Numbered from the stretch's first letter, positions 35,863-44,847 are shown. The stretch: DNA of 64,000 nucleotides from Gemmatimonadota bacterium (GCA_009692185.1 SHZT01000013.1:1-64000), one strand, 5' to 3'. The notes: generated from the letters alone by a model not told the origin. Translations and numbers: made by a program.

Positions 35863-38247
35863 ATGACTCGATCGATCCTGCCAACTGCGATGCGTACCGG
35901 AACCGCCCGAAGCGGTAGACGGGAACTCGATGCAGCGATTGGTGTTCACATAGCATCCTTCTCCCGGGCGGCGGTGCCGTTGAAAATCTGGTTCGGCACC
36001 GTCGCGTTGGGGCTTGGTCTCGCAGTAGCGGCTCCTTCCCGACTGGTCGCGCAGGACCCCGTGCTCCCACCGATTCTAGGCCAGGTCCTGGCCGCGAAGG
36101 ATTCCGTCGCAGTGCCAGGGGCGCTCATCGAGGCGCTCGGCACGGATGCCCGCGCCCTCACCGATGCCGATGGCCGTTTCATCCTGCGCCGGTCACGCGC
36201 CGGCGACCTGCCGGTGACCGTGCGGGTCATGGGCTACGCCCCGGACACGTCGGTGGTGGAGGCTGTGAGCGGGTCCGTAACGGTGTACCTGACCCGCGCG
36301 GCGATTACGCTCGAGGCCGTGGAGGTCGAAGCCGCGCAGGTCCAGGCCCGTGTCCGGTTCGACGAGCTGGCGCAGTTGTCTACCACGACGCTCTCGGGCA
36401 GCGAGATCAAGCGGGTGCCCGGTATCCTCGAGTCCGACGTGATCCGGGCGGTCATGCTGCTCCCGGGGACGGTGACCAAGAGCGACTACTCGATCGGGTA
36501 CAACGTCCGGGGCGGGGAGTCGGACCAGAACCTCATCCAGGTGGACGGGATCCCGGTGTTCAACCCGTCGCACCTCGCGGGCCTCTTCAGCACGTTCGAC
36601 GCCGACGCCATTGACCACGCGGATTTCCTGACCGGCGGATTTCCCGCCGGGTACAGTGGCCGGCTGTCCAGCATCCTGGACATCGGCCTTCGAACGGGCG
36701 CCACGCACCTGCGAGCGAGCAGCCATGTCTCGCTCCTGTCGAGCAAGGTCTACGTCGAAGGGCCCCTGCCGTTCGGTTCGAGTTTTCTCATCAGCGGGCG
36801 CCGGACGTACATGGACCAGGTTGTCGCGGCGCTGACGTCGTACACGCTCCCGTACTATTTCAGCGACCTCCTGGGAAAGCTCAGCGTGCCCACGGGCGAC
36901 GGTTCCGTCTCCGTGACCGGATACTGGGGGCGCGATGCGTTCAACCTGAACCTCGTGGCGGCCGACACGCTGCGGGACGCCGTGGACCTCGCGTGGAAAT
37001 GGGGAAACCGGTTTGCCGTCGCCAACTGGAGTCAGCCGGTCGGGTTTGCGGAGGGCCACGTGGAGGCCCGCGCGGGCGTGAGCGATTACTTCGGGATTAT
37101 CGGGCTCCTGCCGAACCTCGTGAGCTGGGACAATTCCGCCCGCCTGTACGCCGGGAGCATGGCCTTGGCCCTGGCGCCTTGGGACGGGCATGCCCTCCGC
37201 CTTGGCGCGGGGGTGGAGCGCTACGAAACAGCCGACAGCATCGTCAGCCAGGCGTTGCAGGTGACGCTCCAGCGATCGCGTCACCGGCCCACCGTCTGGT
37301 CGGCGTTCGTAGATGAACAATGGGCGCCCAATCCGCGCGTCATGCTGCGCCCGGGTGTCCGGGTCGAGTACGTCCCGTCCCACAACGGGTTCGCCGGCAT
37401 TTCCCCGCGGGTCGCCGCCAAGTATTTCATCACCGGCAGTGCCGCGATTACCGGGTCCGCGGGCCGGTACTTCCAGGCGGTGCATTCGATCCGGGACCAG
37501 GAACTCCCGATCACGCTCAACGAATCCTGGATTGCCGCCGACAAGTTCATCCCCGTCGGACGATCGGATCATTTCGTGCTTGGCCTGGAAACCTGGTTCG
37601 GGCGGGACCTGCAACTCACCGTCGAAGGCTACGCGAAGACGTTTTACAACCTGGTCTCACCCAATCGCGGCCAGTCGCTGGATCGGTCCGGTGACGAATA
37701 CGTGCCGACGACGGGCCGTTCGGCGGGGTTCGACGTGCTGCTCCGGCGGCACGCGGGCAAGATTCGCGGGTGGATGGCCTACAGTTTCGTGCGGGCGAAA
37801 CGCACCGCCGAGGGGGTGACGTATCCGCCGGCCCACGACCGGCGCCATACGCTCAATGTTGTCCTCGAGGCGCCCGGACCGCTCGGCGCCCAGATGACCG
37901 CGCGCTGGGGGTTCGGATCTCCGCTCCCGTACACCGCGTTCACCGGTCTCTGGTTCCATCGCATTTACGACATCACCGACCACCGGTTCGACGGCTACAA
38001 CGAGGAACCGGTTGCCGGCCCACGGAACGGGGCCCGCTACCCGCCGTACACCCGTCTCGACGTCGGGATGCGCTGGTCGTTCCGGAAGTGGGGCGCCAAC
38101 TGGGAGCCGTATTTCCAGGTGGTGAACGCCTACAACCGGAAGAACGCGTTCCTGTACTTCTTCGACTTCGAGAGCGCCCCGCCTACCCGGACCGGCGTGT
38201 CCCAGCTCCCGTTTCTGCCGACATTCGGCTTGGAGATCCGCTTCTGA
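35863..38247 (+). CDS. TonB-dependent receptor with carboxypeptidase-regulatory-like N-terminus
   Basis: 794 residues from the ATG at 35863, but the likely signal peptide (LKIWFGTVALGLGLAVAA) begins ~39 residues in, so GTG 35974 or TTG 35980 may be the true start. After the signal comes a CarboxypepD_reg-like domain (GQVLAAKDSVAVPGALIEAL), a plug (SDVIRAVMLLPGTVTKSDY, YNVRGGESDQNLIQVDGIPV), then a 22-strand-type barrel ending in PTFGLEIRF with C-terminal Phe. Energy-coupled uptake across the outer membrane. TGATG overlap with a DUF4249-like lipoprotein gene, the usual partner. Confidence 0.9.
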   Translation: MTRSILPTAMRTGTARSGRRELDAAIGVHIASFSRAAVPLKIWFGTVALGLGLAVAAPSRLVAQDPVLPPILGQVLAAKDSVAVPGALIEALGTDARALTDADGRFILRRSRAGDLPVTVRVMGYAPDTSVVEAVSGSVTVYLTRAAITLEAVEVEAAQVQARVRFDELAQLSTTTLSGSEIKRVPGILESDVIRAVMLLPGTVTKSDYSIGYNVRGGESDQNLIQVDGIPVFNPSHLAGLFSTFDADAIDHADFLTGGFPAGYSGRLSSILDIGLRTGATHLRASSHVSLLSSKVYVEGPLPFGSSFLISGRRTYMDQVVAALTSYTLPYYFSDLLGKLSVPTGDGSVSVTGYWGRDAFNLNLVAADTLRDAVDLAWKWGNRFAVANWSQPVGFAEGHVEARAGVSDYFGIIGLLPNLVSWDNSARLYAGSMALALAPWDGHALRLGAGVERYETADSIVSQALQVTLQRSRHRPTVWSAFVDEQWAPNPRVMLRPGVRVEYVPSHNGFAGISPRVAAKYFITGSAAITGSAGRYFQAVHSIRDQELPITLNESWIAADKFIPVGRSDHFVLGLETWFGRDLQLTVEGYAKTFYNLVSPNRGQSLDRSGDEYVPTTGRSAGFDVLLRRHAGKIRGWMAYSFVRAKRTAEGVTYPPAHDRRHTLNVVLEAPGPLGAQMTARWGFGSPLPYTAFTGLWFHRIYDITDHRFDGYNEEPVAGPRNGARYPPYTRLDVGMRWSFRKWGANWEPYFQVVNAYNRKNAFLYFFDFESAPPTRTGVSQLPFLPTFGLEIRF

Positions 38248-39521
38248 TGCGGCGCGCCCGGAGCAGCTTGGCGTTCGCGCTTGCCCTGGCCGGCTGCAAG
38301 CTCACCGAGGTGGTGATCGCGCCCGGCGAGCGCACGCTGGTGGTGCAGGCGGTCATCGATCGCTCCCAGCCGACGCAGTTCGCGGTGGTAGAGTATTCCA
38401 CCATCGGCGATTCCACGATCAACGGTGGCGGAGCCCGGATCCCCGGCGGCCGCCCGGGGTTTCCGGTGACCGGGGCCGTCGTGTCTGTGGAGCATTTGGA
38501 GGGCGCGTGCCCCGGCCGGCAGGAAGCGCTCACCGAGGTGCTGCCAACCGGGACCAACCTGACACCCACCGGGCGGTATGCCGGGATGCTCACGTGCCTC
38601 GCGCCCGGTGAGAAGCTCGGCTTGCGGGTGACGACCCGCGCTGGTGAGATCGTGACCGGCGAGACCGTCCTGGCGGCGGCCTCGGCGATCTCGGTGCGGG
38701 CGGGAGGGGTCGCCGCGCGGTTCGCCAGGGATACCGTCCGGTTCAACCGCGACAGCGATACCATGCGGGTCGCCATCGATCCGCTCGTGGGTCGCGGCAT
38801 GCAGATCGAGGTCCGGCGAGCCGAGGACCACGACCATATAGCGCTCATTTTCATCAATGACTCGCTCGGCGCCGCCTTCCCTGGGAACCTGGTGAACCCG
38901 TTCGGGAACGACGTTGGCGAAACGACGTTCCGGGCGGGCGCCTACTACGTCATGACCGTGGCGATGGCCGACAGCAACTACTATCACTATGCCAGCACGT
39001 TCAGCGATCCGGTGACCGGGCGGGGATTCCTGAACCACCTAAAGGGCGGTCTCGGCGTGTTTGGCAGCATCGAAACGACGCAGTACGTGATCCGGGTGTC
39101 TTCGACGGTCAACGATCCCAAGGAGGGCGTGTACCGCCTGACCGGGCTGCTGGGCGGAGTCAACCTCGATCTATCGCTCGAATCGTACCTGGACGACCTG
39201 TCGGGCAACGGGTTCTCGGCGTTCGCCAGGGGTACGTGGACGAACGGTGCGACCCCCACGTTGCCTGTCCAGGTGAACGTGAGCGGCGACGGCACCTTCG
39301 GGTTCACGCCCGGGGTGACAGCCAACGACCCGAACGCGTTTGTGTTCATGTTTGACGTTATCCGGACGACGAACCCGACGTTCCGGCACTATGTCCTGCG
39401 GGGAATCCGTTCGACCGATGGCAGTCCGTTCTCGGTTGACGTGACCGGGACGACCCAGAACGGCCAGTCCGCCGTGCGCGGCACCGCCTTGGGCGTCCAG
39501 GTTTCTGGCCCCCGCCAATGA
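38247..39521 (+). CDS. DUF4249-like lipoprotein, partner of the TonB receptor
   Basis: 424 residues. Lipobox LALAGC near residue 17 marks a lipoprotein. The protein is beta-rich with PVTGAVVSVEHLEG, GRYAGMLTCLAPGEKLGLRV and EVRRAEDHDHIALIFINDS. This matches the DUF4249 pattern of outer-membrane lipoproteins encoded just after TonB receptors (family assignment by layout and style, not search). Probable substrate-binding or receptor-lid role. Confidence 0.65.
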   Translation: MRRARSSLAFALALAGCKLTEVVIAPGERTLVVQAVIDRSQPTQFAVVEYSTIGDSTINGGGARIPGGRPGFPVTGAVVSVEHLEGACPGRQEALTEVLPTGTNLTPTGRYAGMLTCLAPGEKLGLRVTTRAGEIVTGETVLAAASAISVRAGGVAARFARDTVRFNRDSDTMRVAIDPLVGRGMQIEVRRAEDHDHIALIFINDSLGAAFPGNLVNPFGNDVGETTFRAGAYYVMTVAMADSNYYHYASTFSDPVTGRGFLNHLKGGLGVFGSIETTQYVIRVSSTVNDPKEGVYRLTGLLGGVNLDLSLESYLDDLSGNGFSAFARGTWTNGATPTLPVQVNVSGDGTFGFTPGVTANDPNAFVFMFDVIRTTNPTFRHYVLRGIRSTDGSPFSVDVTGTTQNGQSAVRGTALGVQVSGPRQ

Positions 39522-39539
39522 CATCGAGGAGCACCTGAC

Positions 39540-40073
39540 ATGACCGAGCTCGACCGCCCGGCTGTTCTCGCGGCCCTGGAGGCCGAAATCGCCGGAGTTT
39601 CCAGGTCCCGGAATCTGAGCCCCGTCGGGGGCGCCTTGTTCGTGCTCTCGGTCGGAATGTTCTTCGCGCTATCCATTCTCACGCGGCGCTGGGCACTGCC
39701 GATCCTGGTGCGTTCGTCCATTTACTTCGTCTTGGTCGCGGGCCTGCTCGCCGGACTCGGATTGCTGTTTTTCGGAGGGGGCAGCGGTCAGTCCCGCGCC
39801 CGCACCGCGGCGGAAGGTGCGCTCGACCACCTGACGCGGCGGTTCGAGGCGTCTTCCGCCGAGGACAACCTCGGAGCTGCGGTCCGATTGTTGTGGAACG
39901 TCTACTACTCAGGTGGGCCGTGGATGGTGACCACGATAGACACGGCAGGAGCGCGCGAAAAACTCGAGGCGGCGGGCACGCTTGAGTGGGTCCAGGAGGT
40001 CGAAATGGTCCTCGTTGAAGCCAGGCGTACCCAGCCTGTTTTCACCCTTCCGGGCTGGACGGGCACGCCCTGA
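39540..40073 (+). CDS. Hypothetical protein with two membrane helices
   Basis: 177 residues, not recognised. A short cytosolic N-terminus (~30 residues), two membrane helices around GGALFVLSVGMFFALSIL and SSIYFVLVAGLLAGLGLLFF, then a ~100-residue soluble tail (RTAAEGALDHLTRRFEASS, LLWNVYYSGGPW). Good ribosome-binding site GAGGAG at 39526-39531. Follows the lipoprotein gene by 18 nt. Confidence 0.65.
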   Translation: MTELDRPAVLAALEAEIAGVSRSRNLSPVGGALFVLSVGMFFALSILTRRWALPILVRSSIYFVLVAGLLAGLGLLFFGGGSGQSRARTAAEGALDHLTRRFEASSAEDNLGAAVRLLWNVYYSGGPWMVTTIDTAGAREKLEAAGTLEWVQEVEMVLVEARRTQPVFTLPGWTGTP

Positions 40074-40084
40074 TCGGCTAGACT
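40056..40084 (+). promoter_or_regulatory. Predicted promoter of the 110-residue membrane protein gene
   Basis: TGGACG (40056-40061), 17-bp spacer, TAGACT (40079-40084), 7 nt before the ATG at 40092. No Shine-Dalgarno follows, so the message would be leaderless. Confidence 0.4.
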
Positions 40085-40091
40085 CGACGCC

Positions 40092-40424
40092 ATGGGTAAG
40101 CTCTTCAAACTGTTGGTGTTGCTGTGCTTCGTCGGGGGGCTGGCGTATGGGTTTTCCTACGCCGGTGCCCGCACGGGCATCGGCAAGATGCTCGGCTCTC
40201 CAAAGCCTGAAGTCGGCGAGCGCGAAATGGCATTCCTGTGGGAGGGGGCGGATAGCCTGCCGGGGAAGCCAAAGGTGTGGGAAGTGACGTTCTCCCGGGT
40301 GGCAGCGATTGGAAATCGCCGGGCAGTCGTCTATGTGAGTCCCGGCGGGGCGATAGTGGCCACGTACCCCAACGACTTGGCCAGCCGCCTGGAGGCGGCC
40401 GCGAAGGCGAAGGACGAACCCTAA
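40092..40424 (+). CDS. Hypothetical single-pass membrane protein
   Basis: 110 residues, not recognised. One N-terminal helix (LFKLLVLLCFVGGLAYGFSYA) anchors a small soluble domain (FLWEGADSLPGKPKVWEVTF, NRRAVVYVSPGGAIVATYP). Followed by a terminator at 40453-40488, so it is likely a single-gene unit. Confidence 0.6.
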   Translation: MGKLFKLLVLLCFVGGLAYGFSYAGARTGIGKMLGSPKPEVGEREMAFLWEGADSLPGKPKVWEVTFSRVAAIGNRRAVVYVSPGGAIVATYPNDLASRLEAAAKAKDEP

Positions 40425-40452
40425 GTTACTGTAGCAGTTGACGTTATGACCT

Positions 40453-40488
40453 TAGCCCCCGCCGTGTCTCCGGGGGCTACTCTTTTTG
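40453..40488 (+). terminator. Rho-independent terminator
   Basis: AGCCCCCG, an 8-nt loop, then CGGGGGCT, followed by ACTCTTTTT. It ends the unit containing the 110-residue protein gene. The 200 nt after it up to 40700 hold no gene I can support. Confidence 0.75.
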
Positions 40489-40700
40489 GGTCCTTCGAGT
40501 CCTAGGCATTACGTGACTTGTTGTGTCTTTTGGTGACGCAGACCCCCTCGCGCGGTCAGCCGGGGCGTGTATCTTGTTTCCCCCTAAGCTAAGTCCTGAG
40601 TCTGTGAACACTTCCGGCCTTTTCGTAACGCCGTCCCAAGGCGCCCCGCGGGATAGCGACAGCCCGCTTTTTGTGGCGTCTTGGAGGTAACCGCTCGACG

Positions 40701-40961
40701 GTGACCCGGATCCGGCGTTTCTTCCACTTCTCGCGCGTGGCGCGGCTCATTTTTCTGGCCGCGCTTCCAACCGTTCTTGCCACCTGCGATCTGGTCAAGT
40801 CGCCGACGGAAATCGCCGGCCAGCTCGACATCCATTTCACCAGTCCGTTCACGCTCGTCGTCGCCCGGAATTTCGCGCCACCAGTTCAAGTCATGCAGAG
40901 CGGCGTGGCCGTCGCGGAGCCGCGCATCCAGCTCATCTCGTCCTGCGCTTTGCTGCGGTGA
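40701..40961 (+). CDS. N-terminal piece of a Big2-like lipoprotein (possibly frame-split)
   Basis: 86 residues from the GTG at 40701, with GGAGG at 40683-40687 somewhat far upstream. A basic start, a hydrophobic stretch and LATC (lipobox-like) suggest a lipoprotein. The mature part SPFTLVVARNFAPPVQVMQS with EPRIQLISS looks like the first strands of a bacterial Ig-like (Big2) domain that is then cut off by TGA at 40959-40961. The next gene, one frame over, begins in the middle of such a domain, so the two may be one gene split by a frameshift. Confidence 0.45.
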   Translation: MTRIRRFFHFSRVARLIFLAALPTVLATCDLVKSPTEIAGQLDIHFTSPFTLVVARNFAPPVQVMQSGVAVAEPRIQLISSCALLR

Positions 40962-42205
40962 GCGCGATCGCTGACCTCGCGGTCCAGACCAGCGACACAC
41001 TGGCCCTCGACTCGCTCGCCGCCTGCCAAAGCGATGACCAGGCCGTTGCGGCGGTCGAAGGGCTGGCCGTGCGTTCCCGGGGTGAAGGTACTACCCGGAT
41101 TCGTTGTTCGATTAACGGCGTGCAGGGGAGCGCCCAGGTGACGGTGCGCCAACGCATCGTCCGGGTACGGCTCACGTCCGATCAGCCGTTCGCGATTCGC
41201 GTCGGCCGGGACACCCTGAACCTGGCCCTTGCCCGGGTGGATTCGCTGCGCCAGCCGGTGGCGCGGGGCGTCCCGCAGTTTGTCTCGCTGGATACAACCA
41301 TCGTCCAGGTGGATCCGGTGCGTGGCATTGTGGCCGCCGTGGCCCTTGGGACGGGCAAGGTGGTCGGGTCCGTCGAAGGCATGGCGGACACGGCGGAGGT
41401 TCGCGTGGTTGACGTTCTCGCCGCACCGACCGTCACCACGGTCGCCGCCCGCCGAGGGGGCGCCGCGGGGTCGTCAACCCGCCGGCCCGGCACCCGGACA
41501 ACGGGCGCCGTCACCCGGACCAATGCGGCAACGACCGCGCTCGGCGCGAGAGACTTCCGGGGCGGGGACTCGATTTTTCAGGTCGGTGCATCCATCGCGG
41601 CCGCGCGCTCGGCGCGCTGGGCTACGTCGCTGTTCGTGGCGGCAGCGACGCGGCGCGTGGACGGCGGCGTGGTTGAGGACGACATCAGCGGTGCGAAGGG
41701 CGCGCTGTTTGGTTTCGAGGGAGAAGCCACTCCTGCCCAACGCCTGCGATTCCGGGTCACGAGCTTGTTCGGGTCAATGACCGGGCCCGTGGAGAATGCC
41801 GGGTCCGTTTCGGAGGTGCAGCTGGATGTGGTTGTCGCACCGCTGTCCTCCTGGCTCTGGCTCCATGCCGGTGGCGGACGGCGGGCGTTGACACCGAAGC
41901 TTGGCGTTCTGAGCCAGTGGACCAGTCTGCGATTCGGCAGCGAGGCCCGATTCGGGTTTGGCAAGGGGCAGATCGAAGGCCTCGTGCGTCTTACCTGGCT
42001 TCCCGTCGTGAGCGTGAGTAGCGCGACGAGCAAGCCCAGTTTCGGGCGCACCAGCGAAGTCGGCGTGAACTATCGCAACCGTGCGGTCAGTGCCGGTGTT
42101 GGCTATGGCCTCGAGCGGCTGGATTTTCCGAAAGTCGGTGACCTCGGGCGCCGCGAGCAGTTCGGCGTTTTGCGTATTCGCTTCGGGATCGAGTTCGGTC
42201 GCTAG
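40958..42205 (+). CDS. Big2-like repeat protein with C-terminal beta-barrel-like part
   Basis: 415 residues, GTG start overlapping the previous stop (GTGA). Residues 1-~150 contain two Big2-like units (AVRSRGEGTTRIRCSINGVQ GSAQVTV; SLDTTIVQVDPVRGIVAAVA), then a Thr/Arg-rich linker (~170-190), then ~220 residues of alternating strands (GDSIFQVGASIAAARSARWA through RIRFGIEFGR) suggestive of an outer-membrane barrel. It has no signal peptide of its own, which supports the idea that the upstream fragment provides it. Confidence 0.55.
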   Translation: MSAIADLAVQTSDTLALDSLAACQSDDQAVAAVEGLAVRSRGEGTTRIRCSINGVQGSAQVTVRQRIVRVRLTSDQPFAIRVGRDTLNLALARVDSLRQPVARGVPQFVSLDTTIVQVDPVRGIVAAVALGTGKVVGSVEGMADTAEVRVVDVLAAPTVTTVAARRGGAAGSSTRRPGTRTTGAVTRTNAATTALGARDFRGGDSIFQVGASIAAARSARWATSLFVAAATRRVDGGVVEDDISGAKGALFGFEGEATPAQRLRFRVTSLFGSMTGPVENAGSVSEVQLDVVVAPLSSWLWLHAGGGRRALTPKLGVLSQWTSLRFGSEARFGFGKGQIEGLVRLTWLPVVSVSSATSKPSFGRTSEVGVNYRNRAVSAGVGYGLERLDFPKVGDLGRREQFGVLRIRFGIEFGR

Positions 42206-42684
42206 TGCGCCAGCGATTCGGCATCGGTTTCGATTCCCACACATTCGGCGCCGAGCGACCCCTGGTCCTCGGCGGCGTCACGATCGAGCACACGTCCGGC
42301 CTGGTCGGTCACTCGGACGGTGACGCGGTCGCCCACGCCGTGACCGACGCCCTCCTGGGCGCCGCGGCCATGGGTGACATCGGGCGCCTGTTTCCGGATA
42401 CCGACCCGAAATGGAAAGACGCCGACTCGATCAAGATGCTGGCGGAGGTGAAACGCCGGATCGTCGCCGCGAGCTACACCCTGGTGAACGTGGACGTGAC
42501 GGTGATTACCGAGGCGCCAAAACTCGCGCCCCACGTGGACGACATGCGGAAGAACCTCGCCACTGCGCTCGGCCTCCCGGTGAACGCGGTCTCGGTCAAG
42601 GCGAAGACCAACGAAAAGATGGACTCGGTCGGCAAGGGCAAGGGTCTCCAGGTCTTCGCGGTGGCGTCCATCGGGGGAGCCTGA
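42205..42684 (+). CDS. ispF: 2-C-methyl-D-erythritol 2,4-cyclodiphosphate synthase
   Basis: 159 residues. MEP isoprenoid pathway. Zn ligands Asp10 and His12 (GFDSHTF) and GHSDGDAVAHAVTDALLGA with MGDIGRLFPDTDPKWK. GTG start overlapping the previous TAG by one base. IspD is not adjacent. Confidence 0.96.
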   Translation: MRQRFGIGFDSHTFGAERPLVLGGVTIEHTSGLVGHSDGDAVAHAVTDALLGAAAMGDIGRLFPDTDPKWKDADSIKMLAEVKRRIVAASYTLVNVDVTVITEAPKLAPHVDDMRKNLATALGLPVNAVSVKAKTNEKMDSVGKGKGLQVFAVASIGGA

Positions 42685-42718
42685 CCTGTTCGAAGGTCTC
42701 CTCGATCGCCTGGTCGCG

Positions 42719-43297
42719 ATGCCGCCCGGAGCGATCTACGTGGTCGTCGCGCTGCTCGCCGCAATCGAAAACGTCTTCCCGCCGATCCCGGCCGACACGG
42801 CCGTCGCGATCGGCGCCTTTGTTTCGGGAACCGGGCGCGTCTCGACCCTGGGTATTTTCCTGGTGACGTGGGTGGCGAACGTGTCGAGCGCCGCAGGCAT
42901 GTATGTGCTGGCCCGTCGCGTCGGGAAACCATTCCTGGCGAGCCGCCTGGGTAGGCGGTTGGTGAAGCCCGCGACGCTCGCCCGCTTGGAGCGGCTGTAC
43001 CGGTCCTACGGCTCGTTCGGAATCTTTCTGTCCCGCTTTGTGCCTGGCGCGCGGGCCATCGTCCCGCCATTCGCCGGCGTGGCGGGCCTTTCCGCCGCCC
43101 GTGCCCTGATCCCGATGGCCGCGGCGTCGGCCATCTGGTACGGTACGCTGACGTTCCTGGTGGCGCGGTACGTGACCGAGATCCACCAGATCGCGCGCGT
43201 GATGGACGGGCTGAGCACGGGAGGTCTGGTGGCGGCTGGGGCGTTCGTCGCGATCGTCGTCGTCTTGTTTGTCTGGAAGCGGCGGGGCCCGGCGTGA
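42719..43297 (+). CDS. DedA family membrane protein
   Basis: 192 residues from ATG 42719. Polytopic; family members are linked to undecaprenyl-phosphate or lipid flipping. Signatures ENVFPPIPADTAVAIGAF and SRFVPGARAIVPPFAGVAG. The reading frame is open upstream to a CTG at 42686 (LFEGLLDRLVAMPP), preceded by GGGGGAG at 42673-42679 with 6-nt spacing; that would restore the amphipathic N-terminus usual in DedA proteins. GTGA overlap with the recombinase gene. Confidence 0.88.
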   Translation: MPPGAIYVVVALLAAIENVFPPIPADTAVAIGAFVSGTGRVSTLGIFLVTWVANVSSAAGMYVLARRVGKPFLASRLGRRLVKPATLARLERLYRSYGSFGIFLSRFVPGARAIVPPFAGVAGLSAARALIPMAAASAIWYGTLTFLVARYVTEIHQIARVMDGLSTGGLVAAGAFVAIVVVLFVWKRRGPA

Positions 43298-44217
43298 CGT
43301 CATCCGCCCATCCGCCCCTCCGCCCATCCGCCAGCTTCTGGCTCGAGCCATTTCGCGACTACCTCACCATCGAGTCGGGCACGTCGCCGAACACGGTCGA
43401 GAACTACCTGCGGGACGTCGTCCGCCTCGTGACGTTCCTGGCGGGGCGGTCCATTCCCGATCCGTCGGGTGTCACGCCGGAGATCCTGCGCGAATTCGTG
43501 TTCTACCTGAAGGACGTCGGGCTGGCCGCCTCGAGCATTCGGCGCCAGGTGTCTGCCCTGCGCACGTACTTCCGGTTCCTGGCCGGCGAAGGCCACGTGA
43601 AGGGAGATCCGACCGCCCAACTCGAGACGCCCAAGGCGTGGCGCAAGCTTCCGACTGTCCTGGCCGTCTCCGAGGTCGAAGCTCTGCTCGGCGCCCCCGG
43701 CCCGGACGAACCGCTGGCCTGGCGGGACCGGGCGTTGCTCGAGGTCCTGTACGGGACCGGCGTCCGCGTGTCGGAACTCGTGGGGCTGGAGGTGAACGAC
43801 GTGCTGTTCGAGGACGGCCTGGTGAAAGTGCTGGGGAAGGGATCGAAGGAGCGGCTGGTGCCCATCGGCCGCCGCGCCCTCGGCGCCGCCGCGCTGTACG
43901 CCCGCGAGGTGCGGCCGAAGCTCGACCGCGGCCAGACCAAGCGGCGGTTCTTTCTGAACGCCCGCGGCCGGCCGCTCTCGCGCGTCGGCGCCTGGGGCAT
44001 CGTCAAGCGGTGCGCCAAGCGCGCCGGCGTCACCAAGCGCGTCACGCCCCACACGCTCCGTCACACGTTCGCGACGCATCTCCTCGAAGGCGGAGCCGAC
44101 CTGCGGGCGGTGCAGGAGATGCTGGGCCACGCGGACCTCTCCACCACCCAGCTCTACACGCACGTGGACCGAGACTACCTGCGGAGCGTCCACAAGAGCT
44201 ATCATCCGAGAGCATGA
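43294..44217 (+). CDS. xerD: Tyrosine recombinase XerC/XerD
   Basis: 307 residues. Site-specific recombinase for chromosome dimer resolution. N-terminal SAM-like domain, catalytic domain with Arg158, Lys182, His253, Arg256, His279 and Tyr288 (TGVRVSEL, GKGSKER, HTLRHTFATHLL, LGHADLSTTQLYTHV). The first ~12 residues are encoded by repeat array D. GTGA overlap with dedA, ATGA with the next gene. A dif site lies 18 kb downstream in this window. XerC versus XerD cannot be settled by eye. Confidence 0.92.
   Translation: MTSSAHPPLRPSASFWLEPFRDYLTIESGTSPNTVENYLRDVVRLVTFLAGRSIPDPSGVTPEILREFVFYLKDVGLAASSIRRQVSALRTYFRFLAGEGHVKGDPTAQLETPKAWRKLPTVLAVSEVEALLGAPGPDEPLAWRDRALLEVLYGTGVRVSELVGLEVNDVLFEDGLVKVLGKGSKERLVPIGRRALGAAALYAREVRPKLDRGQTKRRFFLNARGRPLSRVGAWGIVKRCAKRAGVTKRVTPHTLRHTFATHLLEGGADLRAVQEMLGHADLSTTQLYTHVDRDYLRSVHKSYHPRA
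43301..43332. repeat. Octamer tandem array in the xerD 5' end (array D)
   Basis: CATCCGCC, CATCCGCC, CCTCCGCC, CATCCGCC in phase directly after the xerD start codon region. Same unit as the C-rich arms of arrays A and B, but here without a long G-rich partner, and translated (Ser/His/Pro-rich N-terminus). Confidence 0.8.
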
Positions 44218-44819
44218 TCCTCGTCCTCGATAACTATGACTCCTTCACCTATAACCTCGTCCAGTACCTGGGCGAGCTGGGGGCGGAGCCCGACGTGCGC
44301 CGGAACGACCAGGTGACCGTCGAGGACGTCGAGCGACTGGACCCCGCGGCCATCGTGATTTCTCCCGGGCCGGGCGTCCCCGCGGACGCCGGCATCAGCA
44401 TCCCGCTCATTCACCGCTTCCACGACCGCACCCCCATCCTCGGTGTGTGCCTCGGGCACCAGGCCCTGGGGGAGGCGTTCGGCGGCCGCATCGTGCGGGC
44501 AGAACGATTGATGCATGGCAAGACGTCGCCCATCGCACACACCGGGTCGGGCATCTTCTGCAACGTTCCGTCACCCCTCACCGCCATGCGGTATCACTCA
44601 CTGGTGGTGGAACCTGCTTCGGTCCCGAAGGAACTGACGGTCACCGCCTGGACCGACGACCGCCCCAAGGGCAATGAAATCATGGCCCTCGAGCTGAAGG
44701 GCAGGCCGGTGTTCGGGGTCCAGTTCCATCCGGAGTCGGTGGGGACCGAGACAGGGAAGAAGCTGATTCAGAATTTCCTCGATATCGTGTCCGCAGCGGT
44801 GGTCTACCGCCCCGCGTAG
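44214..44819 (+). CDS. trpG: Glutamine amidotransferase, anthranilate/aminodeoxychorismate synthase component II
   Basis: 201 residues. Class I GATase supplying ammonia to TrpE or PabB. MILVLDNYDSFTYNLVQYLG, nucleophile Cys in GVCLGHQALGEAF, and QFHPESVGTETG with the His/Glu of the triad. No TrpE or PabB partner in the window, so pabA is equally possible. ATGA overlap with xerD. Confidence 0.93.
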   Translation: MILVLDNYDSFTYNLVQYLGELGAEPDVRRNDQVTVEDVERLDPAAIVISPGPGVPADAGISIPLIHRFHDRTPILGVCLGHQALGEAFGGRIVRAERLMHGKTSPIAHTGSGIFCNVPSPLTAMRYHSLVVEPASVPKELTVTAWTDDRPKGNEIMALELKGRPVFGVQFHPESVGTETGKKLIQNFLDIVSAAVVYRPA

Positions 44820-44847
44820 TAAGCAGTTAGCAGGTCTGGCACGACTT

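Noticed and set aside
36766-36775. Additional minus-strand GGGNAGGG-like octamer
   Set aside because: Sequence is CCCCTGCCGT, one base short of the motif.
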